DNA of 36,291 nt from Burkholderiales bacterium (GCA_028868305.1 JAGWUS010000039.1:1-36291); one strand, 5' to 3'; positions 1-8,370 are shown, numbered from the stretch's first letter. The notes: generated from the sequence alone by a model not told the origin. Numbers and translations are program-made.

Positions 1-387
1 GCCTGCGCCCAGCACCAGCACGCGTTTACCCGCCAGCGGACAGCCCAGGTTATGCACCACGTCCCGCACCAGCCCGACGCCGTCAAAGTTCTGGGCCAGC
101 ACACGGTCGCCTTCAAACTTCATGGCGTTCACGGCGCCGGCCAGTTTGGCACCTTCTGACAATTCGGTGGCGTAAGCAAACGCGTCCAGCTTGAAAGGGG
201 CGGTTACGTTCATGCCTTTGCCACCCGCTTTGCGAAACGCATCGACCGCCGCCGCGAAGCCGTCCACTGGCGCCAATAATTTGGTGTACTCCAGGTCTTG
301 ACCCGTCACCTGGGCAAATGCAGTGTGAATGAGGGGTGACTTGCTTTGAACAATGGGGTTGCCGATGACGGCGTATTGGTCTGTCAT
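1..387 (-). CDS. aroE: Shikimate dehydrogenase, N-terminal part (cut by window edge)
   Basis: This is the first 129 residues of shikimate 5-dehydrogenase, which reduces 3-dehydroshikimate to shikimate with NADPH in cytoplasmic aromatic amino-acid synthesis. The start MTDQYAVIGNPIVQSKSPLIH carries the family's opening shikimate-binding motif (Ser15 and Ser17). NVTAPFK holds the catalytic Lys66, Asn87 lies in GAVNAM, and NFDGVG holds Asp102. The visible part ends at VLVLGAG, the start of the NADP-binding glycine loop, so the Rossmann domain and C-terminus lie outside the window. The ATG at 385-387 is 16 nt beyond the stop of the FAD oxidoreductase on the same strand, so co-transcription is likely although the functions are unrelated. 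No strong Shine-Dalgarno sequence precedes the start. Identification is firm; completeness cannot be judged. Confidence 0.93.
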   Translation of the reverse strand, partial: MTDQYAVIGNPIVQSKSPLIHTAFAQVTGQDLEYTKLLAPVDGFAAAVDAFRKAGGKGMNVTAPFKLDAFAYATELSEGAKLAGAVNAMKFEGDRVLAQNFDGVGLVRDVVHNLGCPLAGKRVLVLGAG

Positions 388-403
388 AAAAAGTGCTTGG
401 GAG

Positions 404-1693
404 CTAAAAATAATCTCGCAGGCGATAGTACGACATCCCCACGACCTGCATGAGCGCGGCCAGGGTCTGGCCAACAGGAAATGGTGGATTTCTGAGCCTG
501 GAAAACAGCTTCAGGTGCGCATCGTCCCCACCGATCGCCTCGGCCAGTACCCGTCCGGCCACGCAGGTCGGCACGATGCCGTGGCCTGAAAATCCCTGCG
601 CCCAATAGACATTGCGCAAGTGCCCGAAGTCCGGCGTGCGCGCCATGGTGATGTCGATATGCCCACCCCAGGTGAAAGCAATGCCCACATCGGCCAGTTG
701 TGGAAACACCCGCAGCATGTCGGCGCGCATGCGCTGCGGCAGATCGCGCGGTGTGCGACCGGTGTAAGTGCACTTGCCACCAAACAGCAGGCGGTGGTCA
801 GCGGACAGGCGAAAGTAATCGAGTATGAACTGGTTGTCGGACACCGCGCAATGGGTGGGCAGCAGCGCTCTGGCACGCACCTCGCCCAGCGGTTCGGTGG
901 CAATCATGTAGGTGCCCACCGGCAGGATGCGGCGCTGTACCTGCGGTGCGATCGAGCCCACGCCGGTGTTGCAGGCCAGCACCAGTTTGTGCGCCCGCAC
1001 CCGCCCCTGTGCGGTGTGAACCTCCACTCCATCGGCGTGCTCCACATAGCGCTGTGCCGCAGAGCACTCACATATCTGCACCCCGGCAGCCTGGGCGGCG
1101 CGCGCCAGCCCCAAAGCGTATTTCAGGGGGTGCAGATGACCACCGTTGGCATCCAGCAGACCGGCCTGGTAGCGCGACGAATCAATATGCCCTGGCAGCT
1201 CGGACTTTGGAACAAACGTCAGTCCTTCATAGCCCCATTTGTGCGCCGCTTCCTCCTGCCAGTCGCTCAGCAGATGCACCCGGCGTTCCAGCACGGAGGT
1301 CCACAAGTGGCCTGTCTGGAAATCACAGTCGATCTGGTGTCGCGCAATGCGCTGGCGGATTTCTGCAGCGGCCTGTTGGGTCAGGTTCCAGACCAGTCGG
1401 GCGCCGTCCAGCCCCAGCGCAGCCTCGAACGGCGGCATATCGCAGGAAAAACCCACAATCACCTGGCCACCGTTGCGCCCCGAAGCACCCCACCCCACCC
1501 GGTTGGCCTCCAGCACCACCACCCGCTGGCCGGCTTCGGCCAGGTTCAGTGCGGTATAGAGACCAGTGTAGCCAGCACCAACCACCACCACGTCCACATC
1601 CCTGTCCTCCTGCAATGCGGGATACAGCGTTTGCAGGTCAGGGGTCGAAGCAGCGTAGTAGCTGTTCACATGGGCTTGGGCAGACGTTGGCAT
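404..1693 (-). CDS. FAD-dependent oxidoreductase, PuuB/OrdL (DAO) family
   Basis: A 429-residue flavoprotein of the D-amino-acid oxidase (DAO) superfamily, closest in pattern to gamma-glutamylputrescine oxidase and related amine/amino-acid oxidases. The dinucleotide-binding loop VVVVGAGYTGLYTALNLAEAG is near residues 36-56. It is followed by the family motif GWGASGRNGGQ (about 68-77). A C-terminal FAD-contacting segment (WAQGFSGHGIVPT) is also present. An in-frame TTG lies 21 nt upstream, but the ATG at 1691-1693 gives the usual family N-terminus (MPTSAQAHVNSYYAAS). It sits between a diguanylate cyclase and aroE on the same strand. No putrescine-pathway partner is visible, so the substrate cannot be assigned. 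A soluble cytoplasmic enzyme is expected because no signal peptide or membrane segment is seen. Confidence 0.85.
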   Translation of the reverse strand: MPTSAQAHVNSYYAASTPDLQTLYPALQEDRDVDVVVVGAGYTGLYTALNLAEAGQRVVVLEANRVGWGASGRNGGQVIVGFSCDMPPFEAALGLDGARLVWNLTQQAAAEIRQRIARHQIDCDFQTGHLWTSVLERRVHLLSDWQEEAAHKWGYEGLTFVPKSELPGHIDSSRYQAGLLDANGGHLHPLKYALGLARAAQAAGVQICECSAAQRYVEHADGVEVHTAQGRVRAHKLVLACNTGVGSIAPQVQRRILPVGTYMIATEPLGEVRARALLPTHCAVSDNQFILDYFRLSADHRLLFGGKCTYTGRTPRDLPQRMRADMLRVFPQLADVGIAFTWGGHIDITMARTPDFGHLRNVYWAQGFSGHGIVPTCVAGRVLAEAIGGDDAHLKLFSRLRNPPFPVGQTLAALMQVVGMSYYRLRDYF

Positions 1694-1792
1694 GCGGCGA
1701 CACTTCACAATCAAGTACGCAGCATTATTGGCAGCAGTTCACACGCACCCAGGGGCCGCTTTTGAGCAGACCATTGGGGCAACACTCCAGCG

Positions 1793-2899
1793 CTAGGACG
1801 CTGTAATTGCAGTGCTTTCCGGTGCCACCCGTATGCAGTTGCGGCCTTCTGCCTTGGCACGGTACAGGGCTTTGTCAGCCCGCTCCAGCAGCGTGGCCGC
1901 CGTATCGCCGTGCGCACACAAAGCCACCCCCATGGAAATGCGGACTGGTGTGTTGTCAATGGCGGCGATCTGCAGGACTTCGATCTGCCTGCGCGCACGC
2001 TCGCACACGGTCAGCCAGTCTTCCGCACTGGACATGTCCAGCAGAATGACAAATTCCTCTCCGCCAAAACGCGCAAGGTAATCGTTGGCGCGGATCGAGG
2101 TGCCCAGCGCCTGGGCCACGGCAACGAGAACGTCATCGCCTACCGCGTGGCCATAGGTGTCGTTGATCTGCTTGAAATGGTCTACATCGACCATGCACAG
2201 CACCAGACCACTGCGGGAGCGCCGTCCCCAGCGCTGGAGTTCCAAAAGCAGCGTCGCATCCAGGTGCCGGCGGTTGAATACGCCGGTCAGCGCGTCCATC
2301 TGCGCCATATCCTCGATTTTGGCCAGCGACCTGGAGAGCTCCACCCGCACCCTGCTGATGTAGGCGCACATCAACGCCACGAAGACCATGACAGCCGACA
2401 GGGACAGCAGGTTTACCAGTTCGAGGTTGAGTTCAATGCGCTGGGGTTCACGGACAAGCAATACGACAATCACCACCGCGTAACCAGCCACAGCAACCAA
2501 CCCGACGCGCAGCATTTGAAGCAGCCGCAGTCTCAACACGCCAAACAACAGTGGCACCGGAAAAAGCATTAACAGGGCACCGCGGGCAGCGTCAGCGTGG
2601 TAGACCAGCACCATCACAGCCACCATGGACGCCACCAGCTGCAGCTCGGTCATGCTGGGATCGCGCAGGCGCAGGTTGTAACCCGAGCGAATTGCCAGAT
2701 AAAACAGGGTGTTGACAACTGCGGCACCAACGCACCACCACGTCGGCAGCCAGGGGGGAAGAAAACCCAGCCAGGCACAAATCTGGGCAAAAAGACCGCA
2801 TCCGGCGTAGGTGGCCACCGCCATGGCAAAGCGCCGCATTCGCAGTGCCTGCTTGGAAGCTTCTGACGGTTTGCGCGTTAAAACCGGGGCCGCTGCCAT
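1793..2899 (-). CDS. Membrane-anchored GGDEF diguanylate cyclase
   Basis: A 368-residue protein expected to make cyclic di-GMP from two GTP at the inner membrane. Residues about 25-185 hold roughly six hydrophobic segments without a recognisable periplasmic sensor domain. A short linker (RVRVELSRSLAKIEDMAQ) leads to the GGDEF domain, which opens with the usual MDALTGVFNRR. The active-site motif is GGEEF at 279-283. The metal-binding segment is VDVDHFKQIND (about 237-247). The inhibitory product-binding site RxxD is intact as RAND at 270-273, five residues before GGEEF, so an active, feedback-inhibited cyclase is predicted. It is divergent from slyX, and 99 nt separate its stop from the start of the downstream oxidoreductase gene. 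What the membrane part senses is unknown. Confidence 0.9.
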   Translation of the reverse strand: MAAAPVLTRKPSEASKQALRMRRFAMAVATYAGCGLFAQICAWLGFLPPWLPTWWCVGAAVVNTLFYLAIRSGYNLRLRDPSMTELQLVASMVAVMVLVYHADAARGALLMLFPVPLLFGVLRLRLLQMLRVGLVAVAGYAVVIVVLLVREPQRIELNLELVNLLSLSAVMVFVALMCAYISRVRVELSRSLAKIEDMAQMDALTGVFNRRHLDATLLLELQRWGRRSRSGLVLCMVDVDHFKQINDTYGHAVGDDVLVAVAQALGTSIRANDYLARFGGEEFVILLDMSSAEDWLTVCERARRQIEVLQIAAIDNTPVRISMGVALCAHGDTAATLLERADKALYRAKAEGRNCIRVAPESTAITAS

Positions 2900-2986
2900 G
2901 CCAGAAGTCTTTTTTTACATCCCATGCATGCCAGTTTATGCCACTACCCGCGCACCGTTGGTGACAATTTGAGGTCCAATAGCCCC

Positions 2987-3208
2987 ATGCCCCAAGCCAC
3001 CCCCATTGAAGATCGCCTGACTGAGCTGGAAATCAAGGTCAGCTTTCAGGAGGACCTGCTCGACAAGCTCGACCAGATCATCATCCGCCAGCAGGAGCAG
3101 CTTGATGCGCTCACGCGCGAAGTCGTTGCCTTGCGCCAGCAAAACCCGCAGGCAGGCGATGCGCCGCCACAACGCAATCTACGTGACGACCTGCCGCCCC
3201 ATTACTAG
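2987..3208 (+). CDS. slyX: SlyX family protein
   Basis: A 73-residue, probably coiled-coil cytoplasmic protein of the SlyX family, whose function is unknown. The pattern IEDRLTELEIKVSFQEDLLDKLD...IIRQQEQLDALTREVVALRQQ and the terminal PPHY are characteristic. The reading frame is open further upstream (an ATG at 2924), but family members start close to the EDRLTELE segment, so I chose the ATG at 2987. No Shine-Dalgarno sequence precedes that ATG. Instead the hexamer TCCAAT ends exactly six bases before it, an arrangement also found at dnaG and trhO here (see findings). The gene is followed within 6 nt by a copy of the dispersed repeat and is convergent with the pcaC-like gene. Confidence 0.85.
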   Translation: MPQATPIEDRLTELEIKVSFQEDLLDKLDQIIIRQQEQLDALTREVVALRQQNPQAGDAPPQRNLRDDLPPHY

Positions 3209-3213
3209 AAAAC

Positions 3214-3266
3214 GCTACTGATTTTGTAGCTATATGTGCAAGCTGTATGGGGGCTAGAGGCCAAAA
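3214..3266 (+). repeat. Dispersed hairpin repeat, copy R1
   Basis: This copy fills almost the whole 63-nt gap between the stop codons of slyX and the convergent pcaC-like gene. It begins with the hairpin GCTACTGATTTTGTAGC (3214-3230), continues with a GTGCA segment and ends in a GGGGGCTAGAGGCC tail. The same three-part layout occurs at 6124-6172, 11213-11248, 11734-11781, 19599-19646 and 31180-31230. It may serve as a spacer or weak terminator for both genes; no long T-run follows. Confidence 0.8.
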
Positions 3267-3271
3267 ACATG

Positions 3272-3643
3272 CTATTTCGCAACACTGACCACTTCATTGG
3301 CAGTGCGAAACGCCTCCACCGCCGCAGGTACGCCGCAGTACACCGTGGCGTGCAGCAGCACTTCCTGCAACTCCTCCACCGTCGCGCCGTTGTTCAGTGC
3401 ACCGCGCACATGGCCCTTGAGTTCATTCTGCTTGCCCAGCGCGGTCAGCATGGCCACGGTAATGAGGCTGCGGGTTTTCAGGTCGAGCCCGGGGCGTTGC
3501 CATACATCGCCCCAGGCCGCGCGGGTAATGTGCTCCTGAATCGGCTGGGTAAACGGCGTGGCATTGCCCAGTGCGGTAGCCACGAAGTCTTCGCCCATCA
3601 CCTGCTTGCGCGTGGCAAGTCCTTTGTCGTATGCAGTTGTCAT
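3272..3643 (-). CDS. pcaC: Carboxymuconolactone decarboxylase family protein (PcaC-like)
   Basis: A 123-residue protein matching 4-carboxymuconolactone decarboxylase, which converts 4-carboxymuconolactone to beta-ketoadipate enol-lactone in protocatechuate breakdown. The core RSLITVAMLTALGKQNELKGHVRGALNNGATVEELQEVLLHATVYCGVPAAVEAF is characteristic, including the acidic/His segment and the YCGVPAA end. The start is the ATG at 3641-3643 because GGAGA lies a few bases upstream; an in-frame GTG at 3655 falls beyond that ribosome site. No other protocatechuate gene is nearby, so the true substrate may differ. It is divergent from the AhpD-like gene of the same fold, which starts 73 nt away, so the two may share a regulatory region. 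Length is normal for PcaC. Confidence 0.82.
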   Translation of the reverse strand: MTTAYDKGLATRKQVMGEDFVATALGNATPFTQPIQEHITRAAWGDVWQRPGLDLKTRSLITVAMLTALGKQNELKGHVRGALNNGATVEELQEVLLHATVYCGVPAAVEAFRTANEVVSVAK

Positions 3644-3715
3644 CAGGTTCTCCACTGGCCCAGGGTCAAAGACCGGAAGGATAATGGTTTCAAAACAACG
3701 AAGGAGAAATTTGTC

Positions 3716-4288
3716 ATGGTCCGCTACCCCGCCCCCGACCTCAACAGCCTACCCGAAGACATTCGCAGCAGGATTCTGGAGGTGCAGGAAAAGTCCGGCT
3801 TCATTCCCAACGTGTTTCTGGCCTTCGGCCGCCGCCCTGCCGAGTGGCGCGCCTTTTTTGCCTACCACGATGCCCTGATGCTGCGCGAGGAATCCAGCCT
3901 TACCAAAGGCGACCGCGAAATGATCGTCACCACCACCAGTGCGGCCAACCATTGCCTGTATTGCGTGGTAGCCCATGGCGCCATCCTGCGCATTTACGAA
4001 AAAAAGCCGCTGGTGGCCGACCAGGTGGCCGTGAACTACCGCAAGGCTGACATCACCCCGCGCCAGCGCGCAATGCTGGACTTCGCCATGAAGGTCTGCA
4101 AGCACAGCGACAAGGTCGAAGACGCCGATTTCGAGGCGCTGCACGCCCACGGTTTCGACGACGAAGACATCTGGGACATTGCCGCCATCACCGCCTTCTT
4201 TGGCCTCTCCAACCGCATGGCCAATGTGACCGGCATGCTGCCCAACCCCGAGTTCTACACGCTCGGCCGCACACCCCGCCAGAAGTAA
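3716..4288 (+). CDS. Peroxidase-related AhpD/CMD-fold protein
   Basis: A 190-residue member of the carboxymuconolactone decarboxylase/AhpD-like fold, of the group annotated as uncharacterised peroxidase-related enzymes. The AhpD-type redox motif is clear: Cys80-Leu-Tyr-Cys83 followed by His87 (NHCLYCVVAHG). This supports a thiol-dependent peroxide-reducing role. The frame is open from 3236, but the ATG at 3716 has a strong Shine-Dalgarno AAGGAG (3701-3706) and gives the family N-terminus MVRYPAPDLNSLP. The gamma-glutamyltranspeptidase gene starts 6 nt after its stop, so the two are almost certainly one transcript. A link to thiol or glutathione homeostasis is inferred from that pairing only; the in vivo substrate is unknown. 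Confidence 0.85.
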   Translation: MVRYPAPDLNSLPEDIRSRILEVQEKSGFIPNVFLAFGRRPAEWRAFFAYHDALMLREESSLTKGDREMIVTTTSAANHCLYCVVAHGAILRIYEKKPLVADQVAVNYRKADITPRQRAMLDFAMKVCKHSDKVEDADFEALHAHGFDDEDIWDIAAITAFFGLSNRMANVTGMLPNPEFYTLGRTPRQK

Positions 4289-4294
4289 GCCGCC

Positions 4295-6124
4295 ATGCGC
4301 ACCACCAAGCTACTGCACACGCTGACCATTGCATGGGGTTGTCTTTGGCTGGCAGGTTGCGCCACCAGCCCCACCCCACTACAGTACACCCCGCTGCTGC
4401 AACCGGAAGGCGCCAGCGCCATCACCGAGAAAACCGGCTGGGCGACCAGGACCTACGCCGTCGCAGCCGCCAACCCGCTGGCCACCGATGCAGGCCGCCA
4501 GGTGCTGCAGGCAGGTGGCAGCGCAGTGGATACCGCCATTGCGGTGCAAATGGTGCTCGCCCTGGTGGAGCCCCAATCCAGTGGCATTGGCGGCGGCGCT
4601 TTTCTGCTGCACTTTGATGGCAAGAACACCCAGGCTTTTGATGGCCGGGAAACAGCCCCTGCGGGCGCCACACCATCCCTGTTTCTGGATGGCGAGGGCA
4701 AGCCCATGCCGTTCATCGATGCGGTCGTGGGAGGGCGCGCGGTCGGGGTGCCTGGAACGGTACGCATGCTGGCGCTGGCCCACCGGCAGCATGGCAGGCT
4801 GCCCTGGGCGGAACTCTTCAAGCCCGCCATCGCGCTGGCAACGCAGGGCTTCAGGGTCAGCCCGCGCATGGCAACATTACTGGCCAGCGAGCAACACTTG
4901 TTCAAAGACCCGGCGGCGGCGGCCTACTTCCTGGACCCACAGGGCCAGCCCTGGAAAGCCGGGCACCTGCTGCGCAACCCGGAACTGGCTGCCGTGTTGC
5001 AACGCATTGCAGACATCGGCCCTGACGCCCTGATGACCGGCGGGATTGCGCAGGCCATTGTCAACAAGGTGCGCAAGCATCCCGGCAACCCGGGCACCCT
5101 GTCGTTGGAAGATATGCGCACCTACCAGCCGGTGGTGCGTGCACCACTGTGCTTTGAGTACACCGTCGCGCCCCAGGACTATCGTATTTGCGGCATGCCG
5201 CCGCCCAGTTCCGGCGCAGTGGCCATTGGCCAGATTCTGGGCATGCTCCAGCAAACCGGTGCACAACATCTGCCCCTGGTTCAGGGCATGCCGACGGCAG
5301 ACTGGCTGCACCTGTACACCGAGGCCGCGCGTCTGGCCTTTGCCGACCGCGCGCAATACCTGGCCGACCCCGCTTTCGTGCAGCCTCCCGCCGGTAGCTG
5401 GAGCAGCCTCCTGGCACCGGCTTACCTGGCCAGCCGCGCCCGGCACATCGATACCAGCCCCGACGGCAAGCGCATGCAATCGGTGCTGCCCGGCAACCCG
5501 GATGCCACCGCGCTCGCCTATGCCCCCATGGCCGACCAGCCCGAATACGGCACATCGCACATCTCCATCGTGGACGCGTACGGCAACGCCCTTGCCATGA
5601 CCACCACCATCGAAGACGGCTGGGGTGCGCGCCTCATGGTCAACCGAGGAGTGGGCCTGAGCGGCGGCTTTCTGCTCAACAACGAGCTCACCGACTTCAG
5701 CTTCGCGCCTTCGGACGCCAGCGGCAAGCCAGTTGCCAACCGGGTCCAGCCCGGCAAGCGGCCGCGCTCCTCCATGGCACCCACACTGGTATTTGAAAAG
5801 GGAACGGGCCAATTGGTGATGAGTGCGGGCAGCCCAGGCGGTGCCTTCATCATCCATTTCACCGCCAAGACCCTGTACGGCACTCTGAACTGGGGGCTGA
5901 ACGCACAGCAAGCTATCAACCTGCCCAACTTCGGCACGCTGGGCGGCCCCACGCTGCTGGAAGACAAGCGATTCAGCCCGGAGACGATCAAGGCTCTCCA
6001 AGCGCGCGACCACACCGTAGTGGAAATGCCCATGCCCAGTGGCCTGCAGGCGATTGAGCGCACGTCCACCGGCTACTTCGGCGGCGCCGATCCACGGCGT
6101 GAAGGCATAGTTTTAGGCGATTAG
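4295..6124 (+). CDS. ggt: Gamma-glutamyltranspeptidase, predicted lipoprotein
   Basis: A 609-residue gamma-glutamyltransferase/hydrolase that cleaves the gamma-glutamyl bond of glutathione and similar compounds. The N-terminus has a basic start, a hydrophobic core and the lipobox LAGC with Cys22, predicting a membrane-anchored lipoprotein rather than the free periplasmic enzyme of E. coli. The proenzyme processing site is GTSHISIVD. Thr420 would become the N-terminal nucleophile of the small subunit after self-cleavage. Other family marks are EPQSSGIGGGAF, the substrate-binding arginine in DGRETAP, RSSMAPTLVF and GSPGGAFIIHF. It starts 6 nt after the AhpD-like gene with no Shine-Dalgarno sequence, suggesting translational coupling. 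The dispersed repeat R2 begins at its stop codon. Confidence 0.93.
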   Translation: MRTTKLLHTLTIAWGCLWLAGCATSPTPLQYTPLLQPEGASAITEKTGWATRTYAVAAANPLATDAGRQVLQAGGSAVDTAIAVQMVLALVEPQSSGIGGGAFLLHFDGKNTQAFDGRETAPAGATPSLFLDGEGKPMPFIDAVVGGRAVGVPGTVRMLALAHRQHGRLPWAELFKPAIALATQGFRVSPRMATLLASEQHLFKDPAAAAYFLDPQGQPWKAGHLLRNPELAAVLQRIADIGPDALMTGGIAQAIVNKVRKHPGNPGTLSLEDMRTYQPVVRAPLCFEYTVAPQDYRICGMPPPSSGAVAIGQILGMLQQTGAQHLPLVQGMPTADWLHLYTEAARLAFADRAQYLADPAFVQPPAGSWSSLLAPAYLASRARHIDTSPDGKRMQSVLPGNPDATALAYAPMADQPEYGTSHISIVDAYGNALAMTTTIEDGWGARLMVNRGVGLSGGFLLNNELTDFSFAPSDASGKPVANRVQPGKRPRSSMAPTLVFEKGTGQLVMSAGSPGGAFIIHFTAKTLYGTLNWGLNAQQAINLPNFGTLGGPTLLEDKRFSPETIKALQARDHTVVEMPMPSGLQAIERTSTGYFGGADPRREGIVLGD

Positions 6125-6172
6125 GCCTCCAGCCCCCACAGGTCGTGCACAAGCAGCTATTGAATTAATAGC
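6124..6172 (-). repeat. Dispersed hairpin repeat, copy R2
   Basis: Read on the minus strand this copy starts with the hairpin GCTATTAATTCAATAGC (6172-6156), continues TGCTTGTGCA and ends GGGGGCTGGAGGCC, whose last bases touch the stop codon of ggt. It lies in the ggt-dnaG gap. The remainder of that gap (6173-6293) holds no gene; a TACAAT hexamer at 6282-6287 is the only promoter-like element I see. Confidence 0.8.
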
Positions 6173-6281
6173 GACCTGAAAATTCATCTCCCACCACCAG
6201 GGGTAGAAGTCCGGCATGCTGGTGTAGGTCATGGGTAGCCCGTGTTGGGCTGGTCGAAGTGGTGCCTGGAGTTTAGGTTCC

Positions 6282-6287
6282 TACAAT
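6282..6287 (+). promoter_or_regulatory. Possible -10 element of dnaG (leaderless start?)
   Basis: TACAAT ends exactly six bases before the dnaG ATG, so a transcript from it would begin at or beside the start codon. No Shine-Dalgarno sequence is present in the C-run between them. No convincing -35 hexamer is visible at the usual distance, so the assignment is tentative. Confidence 0.35.
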
Positions 6288-6293
6288 CCCCCC

Positions 6294-8156
6294 ATGGCCA
6301 TCCCCCAATCGTTCATCCAGGAACTGCTCGCCCGCACCGACGTGGTCGAGATTGTGGGACGCTATGTGCAGCTCAAGAAGGGCGGGGCCAATTTCATGGG
6401 GCTGTGCCCCTTCCATGGGGAAAAGTCGCCCTCGTTCTCGGTCAGCCCGACCAAACAGTTCTACCACTGCTTTGGTTGCGGCAAAAGCGGTGATGCAATT
6501 CAGTTCCTGGTTGAGCACACAGGCATGACCTTCTTTGAGGCTGTCGAGGATCTCGCTGGTCAATACGGCATGGTGATTCCTGAGGAGGAGCGCAGCCCGC
6601 AGGACCGTGCCCGCCTGCAAGAACAGCGAGAAAAGCAACACACCCTGACCAGCGTGCTGGAAAAAGCCTCGGATGCCTACCGCCGGCACCTCAAGGAGTC
6701 GCCGCGCGCCATTGCCTACCTCAAGGGCCGTGGGCTTTCCGGCGAGGTGGCAAGGCAGTTTGGCCTGGGCTACGCGCCCGAAGGCTGGCGCAGCCTGGCC
6801 AGCGTGTTCCCGCAGTACGACGACCCGTTGCTGGTGGAAAGCGGCCTGGTGATCCTGCACGAAGCAGAGAACGGCGAAGAAGAAAAACGCTACGACCGGT
6901 TCCGCGACCGCGTGATGTTCCCCATACGCAATATCAAGGGCGATTGCATTGGTTTTGGCGGCCGTGTGCTGGGCGATGACAAGCCCAAGTACCTGAATTC
7001 GCCGGAAACGCCTGTCTTCAGCAAGGGCCGCGAGCTCTACGGCCTGTTTGAGGCGCGCAACGCCCTGCGCGAGCAGGGCTATGTATTGGTGACCGAGGGT
7101 TATATGGATGTGGTGGCGCTGGCGCAACTGGGCTTTCCGAATGCGGTGGCCACACTGGGCACGGCCTGCACCAATGACCATGTGCAAAAGCTATTCCGCT
7201 TTACCGATGCCGTGGTGTTCAGCTTTGATGGAGACGCTGCCGGGCGCCGGGCTGCACGCAAGGCGCTGGACGCAGCCCTGCCCTACGCCACCGATGTGCG
7301 CAGTATCAAGTTTCTGTTTCTGCCCGCCGAGCACGACCCCGACAGCTTCATCCGCGCCAATGGCAAGGAGGCTTTTGCACGCTATGTGTCGGAAGCCACG
7401 CCGCTGAGCCGCTTTCTGATTGAATCGGCGCGTGAGGGCTGCGACCTTAATACTGCGGAGGGCCGTGCCCACCTGTCCAGCAACGCCAAGCCCCTGTGGA
7501 TGCAAATGCCCGACGGTGCACTGAAACTGCAATTGCTGGCAGAAATTGCCGAACTGGTGCAACTGACCACCCGTGAACTGACCGAATTGTGGATTCCTTC
7601 GGCGGTCCTACCAAAAAGCAGCCGGGAAGCGCCCTGGCGCAAGAACAACAGCCCGTACGCCCCACGCCAGAGTGCCTACCGCCCCGCGGGTCGCGCCCAA
7701 CCCGCCAGCCGCGCCGACCATGCCGCGCGCATTCTTCTGGGCCACACGGCGCTCTGGGAGCAACTGACCAGTGAAGACCACACCATGCTGTGCGAACTGC
7801 CCACGCAACATGGGGACCTTTTCGTCTGGCTGGAAGGCCAGTTGCATGACCACGGCGCCCTGCCATGGGAAGCACTGCGGGAAAACATGGTGGGGCTGCC
7901 GGTCGAAGAACTGGCGCAGAAGCTCATGTCCGGCCCAGCCATTCCCACCGAACCGCTGGCTGAGTCCGAGCCCGAACTGCGCGATCTGCTGAACCGCATG
8001 CTGGTGGAGCGCATCAAAGAGCAGGAAACCGAAGCCATCGAGGCCGCCAAGGCCGATCCTAGCGCCTTGCAGCGCTACCAGGAGCTCCGTGCGCGCAGGG
8101 TGCAGCTGATGCTTAAACTGGAAAAAACCCAAACAGACGGTATAATTCAAGGCTGA
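6294..8156 (+). CDS. dnaG: DNA primase DnaG
   Basis: A 620-residue primase that makes the RNA primers for DNA replication. The N-terminal CHC2 zinc finger has its ligands at Cys38, His41, Cys59 and Cys62 (LCPFH...YHCFGC). The catalytic core follows, with the TOPRIM motifs EGYMDVVAL and FSFDGDAAGRRAA for metal binding and phosphotransfer. The C-terminal part (from about 460) would bind the DnaB helicase; it includes a basic, low-complexity linker (SYRPAGRAQPASRADHAARILLG region). The frame is open from 6231, but the ATG at 6294 gives the standard start MAIPQSFIQELLARTDVVEIV. It is followed by rpoD, as in the macromolecular synthesis operon, but rpsU is not immediately upstream. Confidence 0.96.
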   Translation: MAIPQSFIQELLARTDVVEIVGRYVQLKKGGANFMGLCPFHGEKSPSFSVSPTKQFYHCFGCGKSGDAIQFLVEHTGMTFFEAVEDLAGQYGMVIPEEERSPQDRARLQEQREKQHTLTSVLEKASDAYRRHLKESPRAIAYLKGRGLSGEVARQFGLGYAPEGWRSLASVFPQYDDPLLVESGLVILHEAENGEEEKRYDRFRDRVMFPIRNIKGDCIGFGGRVLGDDKPKYLNSPETPVFSKGRELYGLFEARNALREQGYVLVTEGYMDVVALAQLGFPNAVATLGTACTNDHVQKLFRFTDAVVFSFDGDAAGRRAARKALDAALPYATDVRSIKFLFLPAEHDPDSFIRANGKEAFARYVSEATPLSRFLIESAREGCDLNTAEGRAHLSSNAKPLWMQMPDGALKLQLLAEIAELVQLTTRELTELWIPSAVLPKSSREAPWRKNNSPYAPRQSAYRPAGRAQPASRADHAARILLGHTALWEQLTSEDHTMLCELPTQHGDLFVWLEGQLHDHGALPWEALRENMVGLPVEELAQKLMSGPAIPTEPLAESEPELRDLLNRMLVERIKEQETEAIEAAKADPSALQRYQELRARRVQLMLKLEKTQTDGIIQG

Positions 8157-8262
8157 TTCGGCAAGAGCGACAGCAGCACCTCCGGGCCAGGCCAACCGTT
8201 GACAAAGTTCACGACCGGCCACCTTACCGCAAGGACTGCACCCCAAATGTTCGCCCTCCCAT

Positions 8263-8291
8263 CTTGCCATTGGGGATAAGCATCCCCACCT
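8263..8291 (+). promoter_or_regulatory. Candidate heat-shock (sigma-32-like) promoter of rpoD
   Basis: CTTGCCA (8263-8269) and CCCCACCT (8284-8291) are separated by 14 bases. The sigma-32 consensus is CTTGAAA and CCCCATNT, so the match is 5 of 7 and about 6-7 of 8. E. coli rpoD also has a heat-shock promoter between dnaG and rpoD. The same bases contain a perfect hairpin, TGGGGAT-aagc-ATCCCCA (8271-8288), which could instead be a weak terminator or attenuator. Confidence 0.35.
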
Positions 8292-8370
8292 TGCTAACTG
8301 CGCCCGTTGTGAACGTGCTGCCGGCGGCGCCTGTTCTGTCCGTTCGTTTTTTTGATTTTGAGGTTCTCGC

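Noticed and set aside
388..403. Possible further degenerate copy of the dispersed repeat between the FAD oxidoreductase and aroE
   Set aside because: Only a TAGCT...GCAC fragment resembles the repeat. There is no complete hairpin or G-rich tail, so the match is within chance.
6125..6293. Search for rpsU or another small gene between ggt and dnaG
   Set aside because: The gap holds repeat R2 and no ribosomal protein S21-like frame. The usual rpsU neighbour is simply not here.
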